A DNA stretch of 64,000 nucleotides from Sambucus nigra (GCA_949130495.1 OX422211.1:444300219-444364218), one strand, 5' to 3'; numbered from the stretch's first letter, positions 12,681 through 23,359 are shown. Numbers and translations: made by a program. The notes: generated from the sequence alone by a model not told the origin.

Positions 12681-12858
12681 TCCTCAATATCGATAAGCTA
12701 CAAATCATACGAGCATCAAGAATAAATAAATCAGTACATGGAGAAGAACATAACTTCATTTCATTAAAATAAAAACAGTTTGAGTACATCAACGAAAAGA
12801 AAGAGAGATACAAAATATATAAAGGTCCCTAAGAAGACTAGATATCGACCTCAATCTG

Positions 12859-13488
12859 TTATGAGGATGGTGGTTGCTTCCCCTTATCCGTGGCAGCCCC
12901 AGATGCACCTCCCTCAGATGGAGCAGTCACCATTCCCTGATCAAAGGGAGCATCAACAACAGTGGTTAGGACAGTTGGGACACCTTCATTAGCAGCAGGA
13001 GGAGGCACCTCATCTATAATAGACTTGGGGACAGGGTAATAATCGTCAAAGAGGGGGGAATCAACATTCACCTCGGCAACAAGCAAAGCCCTATCCTAAC
13101 CCTTCTTGAAGTTAAGACGGCTGATGTAGCCAATTTGAGCCTCAACATCCTCGTATGCTATGAGCCACCCAGTATTATACGAGCTCTCCTTGAGGATGGC
13201 AGCCTCAGATTCCATCTTCTTTGTCTTCTCGATAAGCCCCTTGTTCTCCTCAACCACTACCAGCTTGCTCGTACAGACCAAGTCGTAAGACTGCCTCAAC
13301 TCCCCCAGTTCCTTGGACGTTTCCTCTTTTTCTTTATTATCTTTTACCAAGGTGAGATCAAAAGACTTCTGAGCAGCACTAGCAGCCTTCAGGATCGCCC
13401 CTAACTCGGCATTTTTCCTCTCCAGCTTATCGCGACTGCGATAGAGAACGGTGAAATCAGATACAAACTGCAAAGAGAAAGAAATCAT
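12859..13488 (-). pseudogene. Antisense ORF, coiled-coil and C-terminal part
   Basis: Two ORFs in one frame, 13096-13488 and 12859-13086, are separated by a single in-frame stop at 13096-13098. The upstream part is a coiled coil (KLERKNAELGAILKAA, KEKEETSKELGELRQ) that ends in a conserved-looking block, YNTGWLIAYEDVEAQIGYI. The downstream part is acidic and Pro/Ala-rich (DSPLFDDYYPVPKS). This order matches the C-terminal half of the antisense ORF found in several Tat/Retand elements. The gene would be transcribed toward the 5' end of its own retrotransposon. Confidence 0.55.
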
Positions 13489-13795
13489 TTAGCGAAGAAG
13501 GTATTGAAAAGAACTACAAGAGTAGAGAAGTAAGAACAGACTTACCAAGGCTAGCCCATAACCTGCCTTTAGGGATAACTGGTCAGTCCCTAGATTTGAT
13601 GACCTCTACCGATCAGCTGGCAAGACTACACTCTCTAGCACTGCCGGAGCCAGTTGAGGGGAAACATCAACAGAAGCCCCCTCAGCTAGGGCAGACACGG
13701 ACACCAGAGATTACCCCATCTTGGTCCTCACTTATTCTCTTCTCCTTTTTTCTTCTCTCTCCTTCTTCTTCCCTTTTTTCCTCTCATATTCCTTC

Positions 13796-13797
<2 letters not shown>

Positions 13798-13835
<38 letters not shown>
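13798..13835. repeat. (CT)n microsatellite
   Basis: About 19 CT units lie within the antisense ORF region, where the minus strand would read as an Arg/Glu-rich repeat. The flanks (13740-13800) are also pyrimidine-rich, so the repeat probably grew from a low-complexity acidic or basic coding stretch. Confidence 0.95.
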
Positions 13836-13839
<4 letters not shown>

Positions 13840-14429
13840 ATGCCTCCTCTTTCAACTTCCTCTCCTTCTCATGATCTACAGTCTAGGGGGTAGTGGCAGT
13901 ATCCCCACTCCCAGACTTCTGTTTCTTCAACCTGCGAGCAAGGGCCACATTGTCCTCATCCTCATCCCGGATCAAATTTTTCCTAAGAGGGGCCATAGTC
14001 TCTTCGCTGGAGCTATCCAAATCCTCTGAACTCTCTGAACTCTCTGAACCTTCCTTCGAACTAAAAGATCCTTCACCACTTAAACTCTCTTAGCTAGAGT
14101 CACCTTCAACTCCGCCTTTGTCAGCCCCCACGATATATTCACCAGAGTTTCTCTCTTCTTCGTCCAATTGGATTGGTTCAGATGTAACTTCTTCTATAAT
14201 ATCAAGGTGAGGAATACTATTAACAGGACGGGCGATGAAGCTGGACCCAATGTTCTTGTACTCTAAAAGGAATGCAGCTGATCACGGATGCTCGCCGTCA
14301 GCCAAGTATTCCCTGATCTTTCAAGCTTTGATTATCTCAACAACTCAAATTTTGTGGAGTGCAGGTTCCAAGTTCTTTACCTTCGCTGAAAAAGGAAAAA
14401 AAAAGGAAAACATAAGAAGTACAGTATAC

Positions 14430-14935
14430 TAACAAAAAATCAACTAGCAGAACAAAGCTTGAAAGCTTGAAATATCGTGGGTCCCCTGTACCTCGCTCCC
14501 TCAGTTTGAGGAGGGAACTACCAGTTCTTGGCAATTAACCTTTCTTACCAATAGTCCTTATGGGAATTAGGTAGATTGACTACCAACACCTTATCAGGAC
14601 TCCTAGCTTTCAGATAGAGGAGACCAGAGCTTGTTCGAGAGAAGGTATAGTAATAATAAATTTTAGCAAGACCTAAATTGGTGCTATAGAGCTGATCGAT
14701 CATATGTACACCATTCACAATTTTCCAAACGTTCGGAGAACATTGGGCGGGAACTATATAGAAATAACTAAATAAATGAAAAAATAAACGATTTGGGGAA
14801 AAGGTCAGACCCCCCTGGGACAACATAAGAATATGAATCTAATGCCCATCCTTAATATCTCGAACATTTCGAGGCACAGGGGCACATTCAATGTCCACCC
14901 AGTTAGGGATGTTATAAAACTCCCTAAATTCAGCT
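14430..14935 (-). pseudogene. Antisense ORF, N-terminal putative gypsy-type transposon domain
   Basis: The minus-strand translation, with stops, shows REFYNIPNWVDIECAPVP, then LTFSPNRLFFHLFSYFYIVPAQ, SPNVWKIVNGVHMIDQL, LGLAKIYYYYTF and LPNSHKDYW, and continues to ERLIAKNW. This block order resembles the 'putative gypsy type transposon' domain (Transposase_28 in Pfam), usually found at the N-terminus of antisense ORFs in Tat-like elements. Despite its name no transposase activity is established for it. At least three stops are present. With the coiled-coil pieces at 12859-13488 it outlines one decayed antisense gene of about 2 kb. Confidence 0.5.
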
Positions 14936-15129
14936 ATTGGCCTATTGCCTATTCTTGCCATCAGAAGAAAAATACCCTAGTAGTGATAAAGAAAAATTTC
15001 AACTGAAAAGAAGTTTGGGAAACATACGAAGTGAAAATCAGCTTAAGATGATGCAAGGCCACAAGAAAGAGAGATGGAAATACAACAAAGATCTTTGTAT
15101 GTGCTTGGTGTTAATACTGTTCGAGAGTG

Positions 15130-15652
15130 ATTCCGAACTTGTATTTCCCTTAGTACGAGTGACACGGGGATTGGATAGCAGAGTATGCCCGCACCATAAA
15201 TTTTATATGGGGTGCTGTTAGAATATATATATTATATGAGTATTTAATATATATATTTAAATCTGGAATTTGGGAACTACCTACTCTGACTATGGTATGT
15301 AAGAAATGGATAATTATTTCAACTTGGAAATAAGTGTTTGAAAAGTACGTTATATTACTGTGAAACTTTATAACCATATAAGGCTTAGGTGAGAACTTTA
15401 CTGTAAAAAAATAAAATAATCTCCTTAACATTTGAAATTGTCAGTATGTAACCTTACGAGTAACTTAAGATAAGATAAGTTAAACTGTTGGTAATATTAG
15501 TGCGATAGGTGTGCACATTAGAAGAGAGATGAGAATTTCTCAAGGGAATGCTGCACTAATATGTTGGTTGCATTAACCGGTAAGCATTTTAAATACTTGC
15601 TAAACTAATTTTAAACTGTTTTACAATCGGGTTCTGACCTGTTTTCTACTTT
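15130..15652 (+). mobile_element. Tekay-like LTR fragment
   Basis: This stretch aligns with 38690-39200 of the solo LTR: both share GGATTGGATAGCAGAGTATG, and both contain the CGGGTTCTGACC module (here 15628-15641). It has no LTR ends. It passes straight into an RNase H coding fragment at 15653, so LTR terminus, primer site, gag, protease and RT are missing between the two parts. Confidence 0.75.
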
Positions 15653-15654
15653 TA

Positions 15655-16570
15655 TTGGGGGAGAAATTTCTCTTGTTCACAGACCATAAGTCACTGCAGT
15701 ACCTGTTCACTCAGCGAGAGCTGAATATGTGTCAGCGCAAGTGGTTAGAGTTTGTGAAGGACTATCAGTTCGACATACAGTGCCATCCGGGGAAGGCTAA
15801 CGTAGTTGTCGATGCGTTGAGCTGTAGACCGGTGGATAATGTAGTGGACGTCTGGAAAGCAAAGTGGAAAGAGTTGGGTCACCAGGACGCAGTAGCCCGT
15901 TCCTTCATATCTGTCATGACAGTGACACCCGAGATTGTTACGAGAGTAATACAGGCACAAACCGCAGACCCATTTTGCCAAGAGAAGATTGTACGACTTT
16001 TCATATTCTGTTAGTTCTTATGGAGGTTTGAGGTTTAATGGGAGATTGGTGGTCCCAGAAGGAACAGACATACGTCATGCAGTGATGACCCAGTCTCACG
16101 GGTCCCGATTTTCGGTGAATCCTGGGGGAGATAAGATGTACCAGGATATGAGGCGGCAATATTGGTGGAGTGGGATGAAAAAGGACATTGCTGAGTTCGT
16201 GTCCAAGTGTTCTGCCTGCCAGCTGGTAAAGGTGGACCACCAGAAATCGTCGGGGTTACTTCAGCCATTGGAAATACCCACGTGGAAGTGAGAGAGTATT
16301 TCCATGGATTTTATTACTGGGTTGCCTACATCACAGCGGGGCCACGACTCCATCTGGGTGATTGTGGACCGTTTGACCAAGGTGGCTCATTTTCTGTCGG
16401 TGCGGACAAACTATACCATGGGTCAGTATGCTCAGTTGTTCATTGCTGAGATTGTCAGATTACATGGGGTGCCCCTGAATATTGTGTCAGATAGAGACAA
16501 GATTTTTGTGTCGCGTTTCTGGGAGAGCTTTCAGGAGGCCATGGGTACAGAGTTGAGCGAAGAAGTTTGA
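15655..16570 (+). pseudogene. RNase H and integrase fragment, Tekay-like chromovirus
   Basis: The fragment begins in RNase H ([14 protein letters not shown], then [27 protein letters not shown]). After a frameshift near 15990 comes the integrase zinc-binding domain: QSHGSRFSVNPGGDKMYQDM and CSACQLVK, with the second His of the HHCC set replaced by Asn. A TGA at 16289-16291 replaces the Trp expected before SISMDFITGLP. The integrase core then gives the first two catalytic Asp residues (MDFITGLP and SDRDKIF). The fragment stops before the catalytic Glu. Only one frameshift and one nonsense change are visible, so it decayed less than the surrounding Tat gag. Confidence 0.85.
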
Positions 16571-16772
16571 AGCGACGTCAGAAATGGCCTCTTCAAACAA
16601 ATTTAAACTCTCTCAATGATGACGCACGGAGAACGAAGTGAATCTTCCGCCTAAATCTACTTGGGAACGACGTTTCACTCCTTAAAGTATCTTGCAATTC
16701 ACAAAAATGCCATTAGAGTTATTATTTAAAATTATTCAGCCCAAATTGTGAACCAAAAATTTTAGGGGCAAT
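16571..16772 (+). other. 3' untranslated region and polypurine tract of the Tat-like element
   Basis: No coding sequence. The last bases before the 3' LTR read TTTTAGGGGCAAT, in the expected position for the plus-strand primer, and resemble the AGGGGCAA tracts of Tat/Retand elements. Confidence 0.6.
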
Positions 16773-17205
16773 TATGGGTACCACGCCCATTTATCTCGGC
16801 CCAAAGAGGTAGCCCGACTAAGCCCTATCAAGAATAGGGGGTCCGACCCAAACTCCAAAGTCTCAACAAATGACTAAATCAGCAGCGACCCATTCAACTC
16901 CTAAAATATCTCAGGAGAAATTCTAGGGATTATGGGCCAACGTGGAGGTGTCCAACACCCCCACTCTCCGAAGTTCGTATGTATATATTGTACCCCTGGC
17001 CCGGGGCAAAGGGTAGGTAATTTGTAAACACTCCTCCAGAGAAAAGAGAAATATAACCAGAGAGCACTACCGTGGACGTAGGCAATTTTATCGAACCACG
17101 TATATCTTGTGTCGTGTGTGATTGCAGCTATTCTAATTTATGTTCTTTACTTTTTCTGGTGATCGCATTTGCTTATAATTTGTGTTGAGATTTATTGTCA
17201 CCACA
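16773..17205 (+). repeat. 3' LTR of the Tat-like element
   Basis: Aligns with 8047-8481. It ends in TTGTCACCACA and is followed by the target duplication ATAAC. Its start reads TATGGGTACC where the other LTR has TGTGGGTACC, a G-to-A change at the terminal dinucleotide after insertion. Confidence 0.9.
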
Positions 17206-17210
17206 ATAAC

Positions 17211-18859
17211 ATTCCAATCAAAATCCACAACATTTTCCACTTATTAATAATTTACCATCTAATAAATTATTAATTTACACTTCATAGAATAATTACTTAA
17301 CCAACTAGTTAATTGTAATTTCCTTGTTTAATGTGGGCACATTCATATTTTTAACAAATTATTTATTTTTCCCAAACCCAGTTCCACTCACTTACTTGGA
17401 CTCATAAAAATACTCACGACCGACATCTCGGACCCAATACCCTTGTTAATGTTTATAATCCTCAATATCCCCGTAATTACCATCTAATAAATTATAAATT
17501 TCAATCCGTAATAAATTATTTAATCGGCTAATTAGTGCTAATTATTCTCAATTTAATATGGCTCTAACCTTATTTAACCCTTTTATTAAAATTCCCCTTT
17601 TCTTTAATTCATTCGATGTCTCTACGGAACCAACCAAAATATGAGAAGGGAAAATAACCCATGTAGCATCGTAACAAAAGGGAACGAAAAGCCAAAACTC
17701 AACTGACGTCGCTCGAACGAATGTCGTGGTCGGTCAATCGACCTAACATGTCGTTAGAAGGACATGTTACGTCATTTGAACGACGTCTTCCTAGATCAGT
17801 ACGAAATTTCTCCAAATATCAACCCGTAAATCTTTATGCGTCCAAATCCTAAAACAATTTATACATGATATACTCAACTTCAAAAGGATCTCAATATTTA
17901 TTATAGATTCTAAATTTAATTCATTATCAACTTTTATTCTGATCCGACAAAAAATTGGATATTAATGATATGGTATTTATGTCACAATATCAGTCTAAGC
18001 ATTACAGTGATGTCTCCTATAGTAATTCATTAAAATATCCCTAATTAATTAACAACCTTTGGGAATCTAGCACAAATATTCAGATTTACGATACCTAACT
18101 TTCTGGGACAAATCCTACATAAAAATTAATCCTCTACATGTATCATTCACCAACATCAAATCAAATACATTAATCCCTCCCAGAAATCTAAAGAGAGAAA
18201 TTATGATGCATTGAGAAATAAATTGAAAACATAAATTATGCAAGAAAATTCTTTCCTTAAAATTGTAGAAGGAAAGCCCTTTGAATCCCTTGATTTCTCC
18301 TTTGTCCTTGCCCTCTTTCTCCTCCTTGGTATTTCTCCCTTTCTTCTCCCTTGGTTGCTAATATAGGTTTTCTCTAATGATAGTGGGGGAGTGGTTTACC
18401 CCCACTTAAACTCTTAATTAGTGCTAATCCTGAGTTGGGCCCTAAGTCCAACTTTTGGACCTATAAATAAGCCCGAAATCATATCCTGACTAGCCCAAAA
18501 GTTTTCCAACTCATATACCTATAGCCTCACACCATTTCTAAATATTTAAAATACTAAACTGAGTCTCTAACTCTTCCCAAAACGCGTCTCAATTATTTTT
18601 ATTTCACTTAGACATTTTTATTATGTTAAAAATGACACGAGCCCATAAATTTATTTATGTGTGATTTATTTTTCACTAGCAAGCCCATTATGTAAAATTG
18701 ATTTTTATTTTTATAAAATCATAAATGTGTACTTAATTTAATTAAATTACTCGCTTAAATGTTAAATCTTCCCAATTTAATTTATTCCCCAAATAAACCC
18801 AAAATCATTAAATTCATTTATGTCGCAAAATTTTATTCTAAAAATTACGGGGTATTATA
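17211..18859 (-). repeat. 5' LTR, 5' half, of the gag-only gypsy element
   Basis: Aligns with 2585-4282. It contains the palindrome cluster at 17709-17786 (GCTCGAACGA, TCGTTAGAAG). The minus-strand start is TATAATACCCCG, again TA rather than TG. It borders a (GT)n run and then minisatellite sequence. Confidence 0.85.
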
Positions 18860-18965
18860 TATATGTGTGCGTGTGTGTGTGTGTGTGTGTGAATTTAAGT
18901 ATGAAAGGTGAAATAAAAAAAATAGTTTGTTATTTTTTAAAAATAAAAACACTGAAAAAGAAGGG
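18860..18965. repeat. (GT)n run and detached minisatellite unit
   Basis: A GT microsatellite (about 18865-18891) leads into AAGTATGAAAGG, AAAAAATAGTTTGTTATTTTT and a purine-rich end. This matches one unit of the array at 884-1530. It marks the right flank of the insertion site of the gag-only element. Confidence 0.7.
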
Positions 18966-19127
18966 CAAATGAGACATTCCTAATAGGTAATAGAAATTGA
19001 AATCTTTTGTTAACAAAGTTTAGAAGGGAAAATGGAACATTTGCAGACAAAAAAGGAAGAAGAAAATGGTTTGAATTAGATTTCATCCGTTAGAAAATGC
19101 CCTCAAAGTTCAATAAAAAAATTAATA
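18966..19127. other. Unannotated AT-rich spacer
   Basis: Nothing recognisable apart from the 8-bp target duplication AATTAATA at 19120-19127, which belongs to the following foldback element. Confidence 0.4.
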
Positions 19128-19266
19128 GGGTATGGCTATCCCCACACCCTTAAGTTCTTCCCCCACGCCCTATCTATATATTTAACATACAAAGACCAAA
19201 ATACCCTCTCCTCCTTTAATATATAATATGATTTTAAAACATAACATCATTTTAGATAAAATAAAA

Positions 19267-19315
<49 letters not shown>

Positions 19316-20778
19316 TCGATTTTTGACTTTAACACATTACTAATTTAAATATTAAAGTACATTTTTATGAATTTATTAGACTTTGTAACATTTCTCGTCG
19401 CTAATATGAGATTTTTTTCACGAAAAGTGATATTTTATGACATTTAAACAGTGCTTAATACATAAATCATATAATGAAAAAAACTGCTTTTTAACAAGCG
19501 AAAAATAGTTTTTAACAAAATAAAACAGTTTTAACGAAAAAACTTTTTTTCAACAAAATAAAAATTGTTTATAACAAAAAACAGTTTAAAAAAAACTTCT
19601 AATACAACAAAACTATTTTTAACAAAAATAAAAACAATTTATTACAAAGAAGCAATATCTTTAAAAAAATCATCTTAAAAAGAATAAAAATATTTTAAAA
19701 TTATTTTTTAGAAAAATAAAGAGAGTTTAGTGAAAAAAATAGTTTCTAGGAAAAAAACAGTTTTAAAAGAATAAAAATTGTTTTCTAAAAATATTTTTAA
19801 AAAAATAAATAAATAAAAGTATTAATACTAAAAACTTTTTGTGGATAAATTTTCATATTTAGCAATGAAAAATGTACCAAAGTAAAACAATAATTATTAT
19901 AATAATTACAATAATAACCATACATATAAAACACAATATTTTTAAAAATTATTTTTTTTATTCATTAAAGTGTTATTATTTTTCAAAAAACTGTTTTTTA
20001 AATATTTATTTGTTATAAACTGTTTTTATTTTGTTAAAAATTGTATTGTTTTGTTAGAAATTATTTTTTTAACTATTTTGTTTATATAAACAGTTTTTAT
20101 TTTGTTAAAAAAAGTTTTTTCGTTAAAACTATTTTTATTTATACAGTTAAAAAATTGTTGAAACATTTTTTCCCAGGAAAAAACTATTTTTCTATTTCTT
20201 AAAAATAGTTTCTTCTGAAGAAAGTTTTTTATTAAAAAAGTGAAAAACAGTTTGTTAAAATAATAAATAAATTACAGTTATTTCTAAGTAGCACAAATTT
20301 TTATTTATTTTACTAAACACAAACACGACTCAATTAAAAAGAGACACACGTAACACAAAATTTTAATATTTCACTTAACACGAACACAACCTAAATAAAA
20401 GCGACACAAAATCTTTTTTTTTAACTAAACACTAAGCCGACCTAATAAAAACACAACACAGTATATAATGCAAACACAGTATATAAGATTTCTAACACAA
20501 TATATAAGATTTCGTGTCATGTCGTGTTCAAAGTCTAATAAATTCATAAAAATGTACTATAATATAATTTAAATTAGTAATGTGTTAAAGTCAAAAATCG
20601 AAATAATAATAATTACAATACTAATACTAATAATAAAAATTATATTTCGTCTTAAAGTGTAAATTTTATTTTATCTAAATGATGTTATGTTTTAAAATTA
20701 TATTATATTTTAAAGGAGGAGAGGGTAATTTGGTCTTTGTATGTTAAATATATAGATAGGGTGTGGAGAAAGAACTTA

Positions 20779-21994
20779 GGGTCCGTTTGATTGGCATAAT
20801 TTGCCTAGGCAAATGCCAAAAAGTTGGCAAATATGAAAATTTGCCCACATTTTGGCTGTTTGGTTGCATAATTTTGCCTAGGCATTATTTGCCAATGTAC
20901 AACACCTCCTATGCACAATCTGTGAGCAAATTTTGCTTACCTATTTGAGTGGGAAATATTTGCTCACAAATTTGCCAACTTCTTAAACGGTTTTAATGTT
21001 TTAAAAAATAATTTAAAAACTGTTTTAAATAATTAAAAAACTGTTATGAATATTTAAAAATTGTTTTATAATGTTTCAATAACTGTTTTTAATATTATAA
21101 AAAATTGTTAAGAAAATGTTTACAATTTTTTTAAAAAACCGAATTAACAAAATATTGTAAAAACTGTTTTTAACATTTTTAAAAACTGTTGTGAATATAT
21201 TATAAAAACAGTTTTAAAGTTTTAAAAAATAATTTTAACGACTGTTTTAAATATTTAAAAAAACTATATTTAAAAACTATTTTGTAATGTTTTGAAAACT
21301 GCTTTTAATATTATAAAAAATTGTTAAGAGAATGTTTTACAAATTTTTTGAAAAACCGTAATATAAAAATATTGTAAAACAGTTTTTAACATTTTTAAAA
21401 ACTGTTTTGGATATATTATAAAAACTGTTTTAAAGTTTTAAAAAATATTTTGTAAAACTGTTTTAAATAGTTTAAAAAAATTGTTGTGAATGTTTAAAAT
21501 TTGTTTTGTAATATTTTAAAAACTGTTTTTGATATTATAAAAAATTGTTAAGAGAATGTTTTACAATTTTTTTGAAAAAACGTAATATGAAAATATTGTA
21601 AAAATAGTTTTTAACAATTTTAAAAACTGTTTTGAATATAATATAAAAACAGTTTTAAAGTTTAAAAACAAAATTAAAAAATATTTTAAATAGTTAAAAC
21701 AAAACTGTTGTGAATATTTAAAAATTGTTTTGTATTAAAAAAAATTGTTAAGAAAACGTTTTACAATTTTTTTTAAAAACTGTAATATAAAAATATTGCA
21801 AAAACTATTTTTAACATTTTTGAATATAATATAAAAATTGTTTTTAAATAAATTAATTGGATTGACTTTAATTTCGCCTAATGTTGTTTGATAGCGTCAT
21901 CTGAATTTGCCTAGGTAAAATTTGCCTAAGCAAAATTTACCTAGGCAAATTTTGCTATGCCCACTCTTTTGCCCACTTGCAACCAAACGGACCC
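20779..21994. mobile_element. Harbinger/Tourist-like MITE, nested
   Basis: Ends are inverted: GGGTCCGTTTG on the left and CAAACGGACCC on the right. The 3-bp target duplication TTA (20776-20778 and 21995-21997) is typical of PIF/Harbinger. Removing the MITE restores the right arm of the surrounding foldback element. Both ends contain subterminal copies of the palindrome TTTGCCTAGGCAAA or close variants (20807, about 21905-21955). The interior is a tandem repeat. At 1.2 kb it is long for a MITE, because of that repeat. Confidence 0.8.
20990..21845. repeat. Tandem repeat inside the MITE, ~200-225 bp period
   Basis: The anchor AAAATTGTTAAG recurs near 21101, 21316, 21541 and 21743. Units consist of AAAACTGTTTT and AAAATTGTTT words in alternating orientation. 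There are about four diverged copies. Confidence 0.7.
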
Positions 21995-22027
21995 TTAAGG
22001 TGTGGGGATAGTTACGCCCAATTAATA

Positions 22028-22682
22028 TTATGACATTTTTTTTGTTATCCTTTTTTATTAGTCAAATATATATCGGATAGTGTTTATAATTCAAATGGAT
22101 TTATTTAAAACACTAGCTAATTTATATTTGACATATCAACAGAATCATAAAAAAAAATCACAAAAAATGATATCTCTAATATTACTCATAAAAAAAAATA
22201 ATAGTACCCAATCAATAATAATAAAAAATTAACATACTACAAAAAGGCATATAACCCTATTTACATTAATAATGTTTTTTTAAGTACATTAAGTACATTA
22301 TCAATAATTGGTAGACAAACAGACACGTAATCAGTTATTGTCGCAACTATAATTATTGTTAAAACCCTGCCAAAAAAAATAAAAATAAATAAAAACTTGT
22401 CCTAAAATCTTGAAATCAGCTTTTGTGTATAGTTCCACTCAGATACAGAGCTGTTTTGTCGCCTTGTGTGCAATTAGCCTTGCACTAATGTGCTGTCCCC
22501 ATCTACCCCTTTATTCAATTTATTACAATTATAAATGAACCTCTCTTACCCATATTTTTACTATTTTTCTAAAGAATCCACCTCATCCTTTTTTACCATA
22601 TCCTTACACACCCACTTCAAATCCACACACGTGTTATATTGAAGATTCTAAATTTTTTATATTATAATAGAATTATAAAAAA
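22028..22682. other. AT-rich spacer
   Basis: No coding sequence. 22513-22680 is the first of three diverged copies of a ~150-bp block with TTACAATTATAAATGA and CACACCCACTTCA; the others are at 23806 and 24218. Confidence 0.4.
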
Positions 22683-23030
22683 TTGTTATTTAGAGTTTGA
22701 TCCCTTTTAACTTTATATTTATTTTTTACTTCATCACATGTGTTTTACTTTACCGCCTCAATTTTTAAAAGCATATCGTTTTGCTCCTTACTCTTAGTAT
22801 TAAGTTTTCAGATGAAAAATTGATTAAGTGCACAAGTGGTTGAACAAAAATATCGTCACGCACGTAATCAGTTTTACGTCCAAAATTTTTAAACCATTAA
22901 TGTTTGGGGGTAAAGTGGCATGTTTTTAGAAGTCAGCAGGGTTGAGTGTAGAAAACAAGAGTACGGGTGGTGAAGTAAAAATGAGAGTAAAATTAGAGAG
23001 GTCAAAGTGTAATTGATCTAATCATTAATA
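22683..23030. mobile_element. Possible MITE with degenerate inverted ends
   Basis: The left part (TTTACTTCATCACATGTGTTTTACTTTACC) is loosely the reverse complement of the right part (GGTAAAGTGGCA to GGTGGTGAAGTAAAAATGAGAG). The outer ends read TTATTTAGAGTTTGATCCC and, in reverse complement, a weaker version. No clean duplication is visible. Confidence 0.35.
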
Positions 23031-23034
23031 AAAA

Positions 23035-23272
23035 AGATTATTTAGAGATTGACCCCCATTAATTCGTTGCATTTGAGTTTAACTCCCGTAATTTTCATTC
23101 CTTAGCACTTGCCCCCAAATGACTTTTGGCGACACAAATTTTTTTAGCAAGTATTTCTTGCGATATTTTTCCATTGCTAAAAGTCATTTTGAGTTTCAAA
23201 TACTACGGACTTCAAATGTTGGGGTCTAATATTAAGAAAATAATAGGGATCGAACTCCAAATAACCATATAA
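23035..23272. mobile_element. Possible MITE, related to the preceding one
   Basis: The left end is GATTATTTAGAGATTGACCC. The right end, in reverse complement, is GGTTATTTGGAGTTCGATCC. An internal inverted pair, AAATGACTTTTGGC and GCTAAAAGTCATTT, adds to the hairpin. Its end sequence resembles that of 22683, so the two may be tandem relatives. Confidence 0.4.
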
Positions 23273-23359
23273 AGTTGATAAATTTTATTTTTAAAACCAA
23301 CTTAGGATAGAAGTTTAGTAATATGTAGTAAAATTAAAAGCGTGCCTAATATTTTTTAG

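Larger units (their letters stand above)
8047..17205 (+). mobile_element. Tat-like Ty3/gypsy element, internally deleted
   Basis: The ends are direct repeats of ~434 bp (8047-8481 and 16773-17205). The 5-bp target duplication ATAAC is perfect (8042-8046 and 17206-17210). A TGGCACCG primer site follows the first LTR. The interior keeps gag, an inactivated protease, the integrase C-terminus, and a large region with an antisense ORF, the arrangement known for the Tat/Retand branch. RT, RNase H and the integrase core are missing between 10790 and 10862. A Tekay fragment sits at 15130-16570. The element is inserted in the 5' LTR of the gag-only gypsy element, so it is younger than that element. 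Confidence 0.9.
1531..18859 (-). mobile_element. Gag-only Ty3/gypsy LTR retrotransposon, split by a nested element
   Basis: Two long direct repeats enclose a 2.6-kb interior. One is 1531-4282; the other is 6873-8046 continued at 17211-18859. Read on the minus strand the order is 5' LTR, primer site TGGTATCAGAGA (6859-6870), degenerate gag, noncoding DNA, polypurine tract AAGGGGAGGAGA, 3' LTR. No protease, RT, RNase H or integrase sequence is visible, so the element is non-autonomous. Minisatellite sequence flanks both sides. The 3' LTR seems to lack about 25 bp at its outer end, so no clean target duplication can be read. The LTR style matches the Tekay-like LTRs elsewhere in the window. Confidence 0.8.
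19128..22019. mobile_element. Foldback / MULE-like non-autonomous DNA element
   Basis: Long terminal inverted repeats start GGGTATGGCTATCCCCACAC on the left (19128-19391). The right arm (20530-20778 continued at 21995-22019) reads GGGCGTAACTATCCCCACAC in reverse complement. The arms match for about 265 bp. A second inverted block lies further inside (19521-19575 against 20080-20140, sharing TTTTAACGAAAAAACTTTTTTT-like sequence). AATTAATA directly flanks both ends (19120-19127, 22020-22027), an apparent 8-bp duplication. No transposase ORF is present. Long arms suggest a Mutator-like or foldback element, although Mutator usually makes 9-bp duplications. The left arm holds an (ATT)n run at 19271-19315. 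Confidence 0.75.

Noticed and set aside
13596..14093. Plus-strand Ser/Leu-rich ORFs
   Set aside because: They are shadows of the antisense ORF across a (CT)n tract; the minus strand carries the recognisable coding pattern.
15150..15431. Minus-strand ORF of 93 codons
   Set aside because: It lies wholly in LTR sequence shared with 38690-39200 and has no domain.
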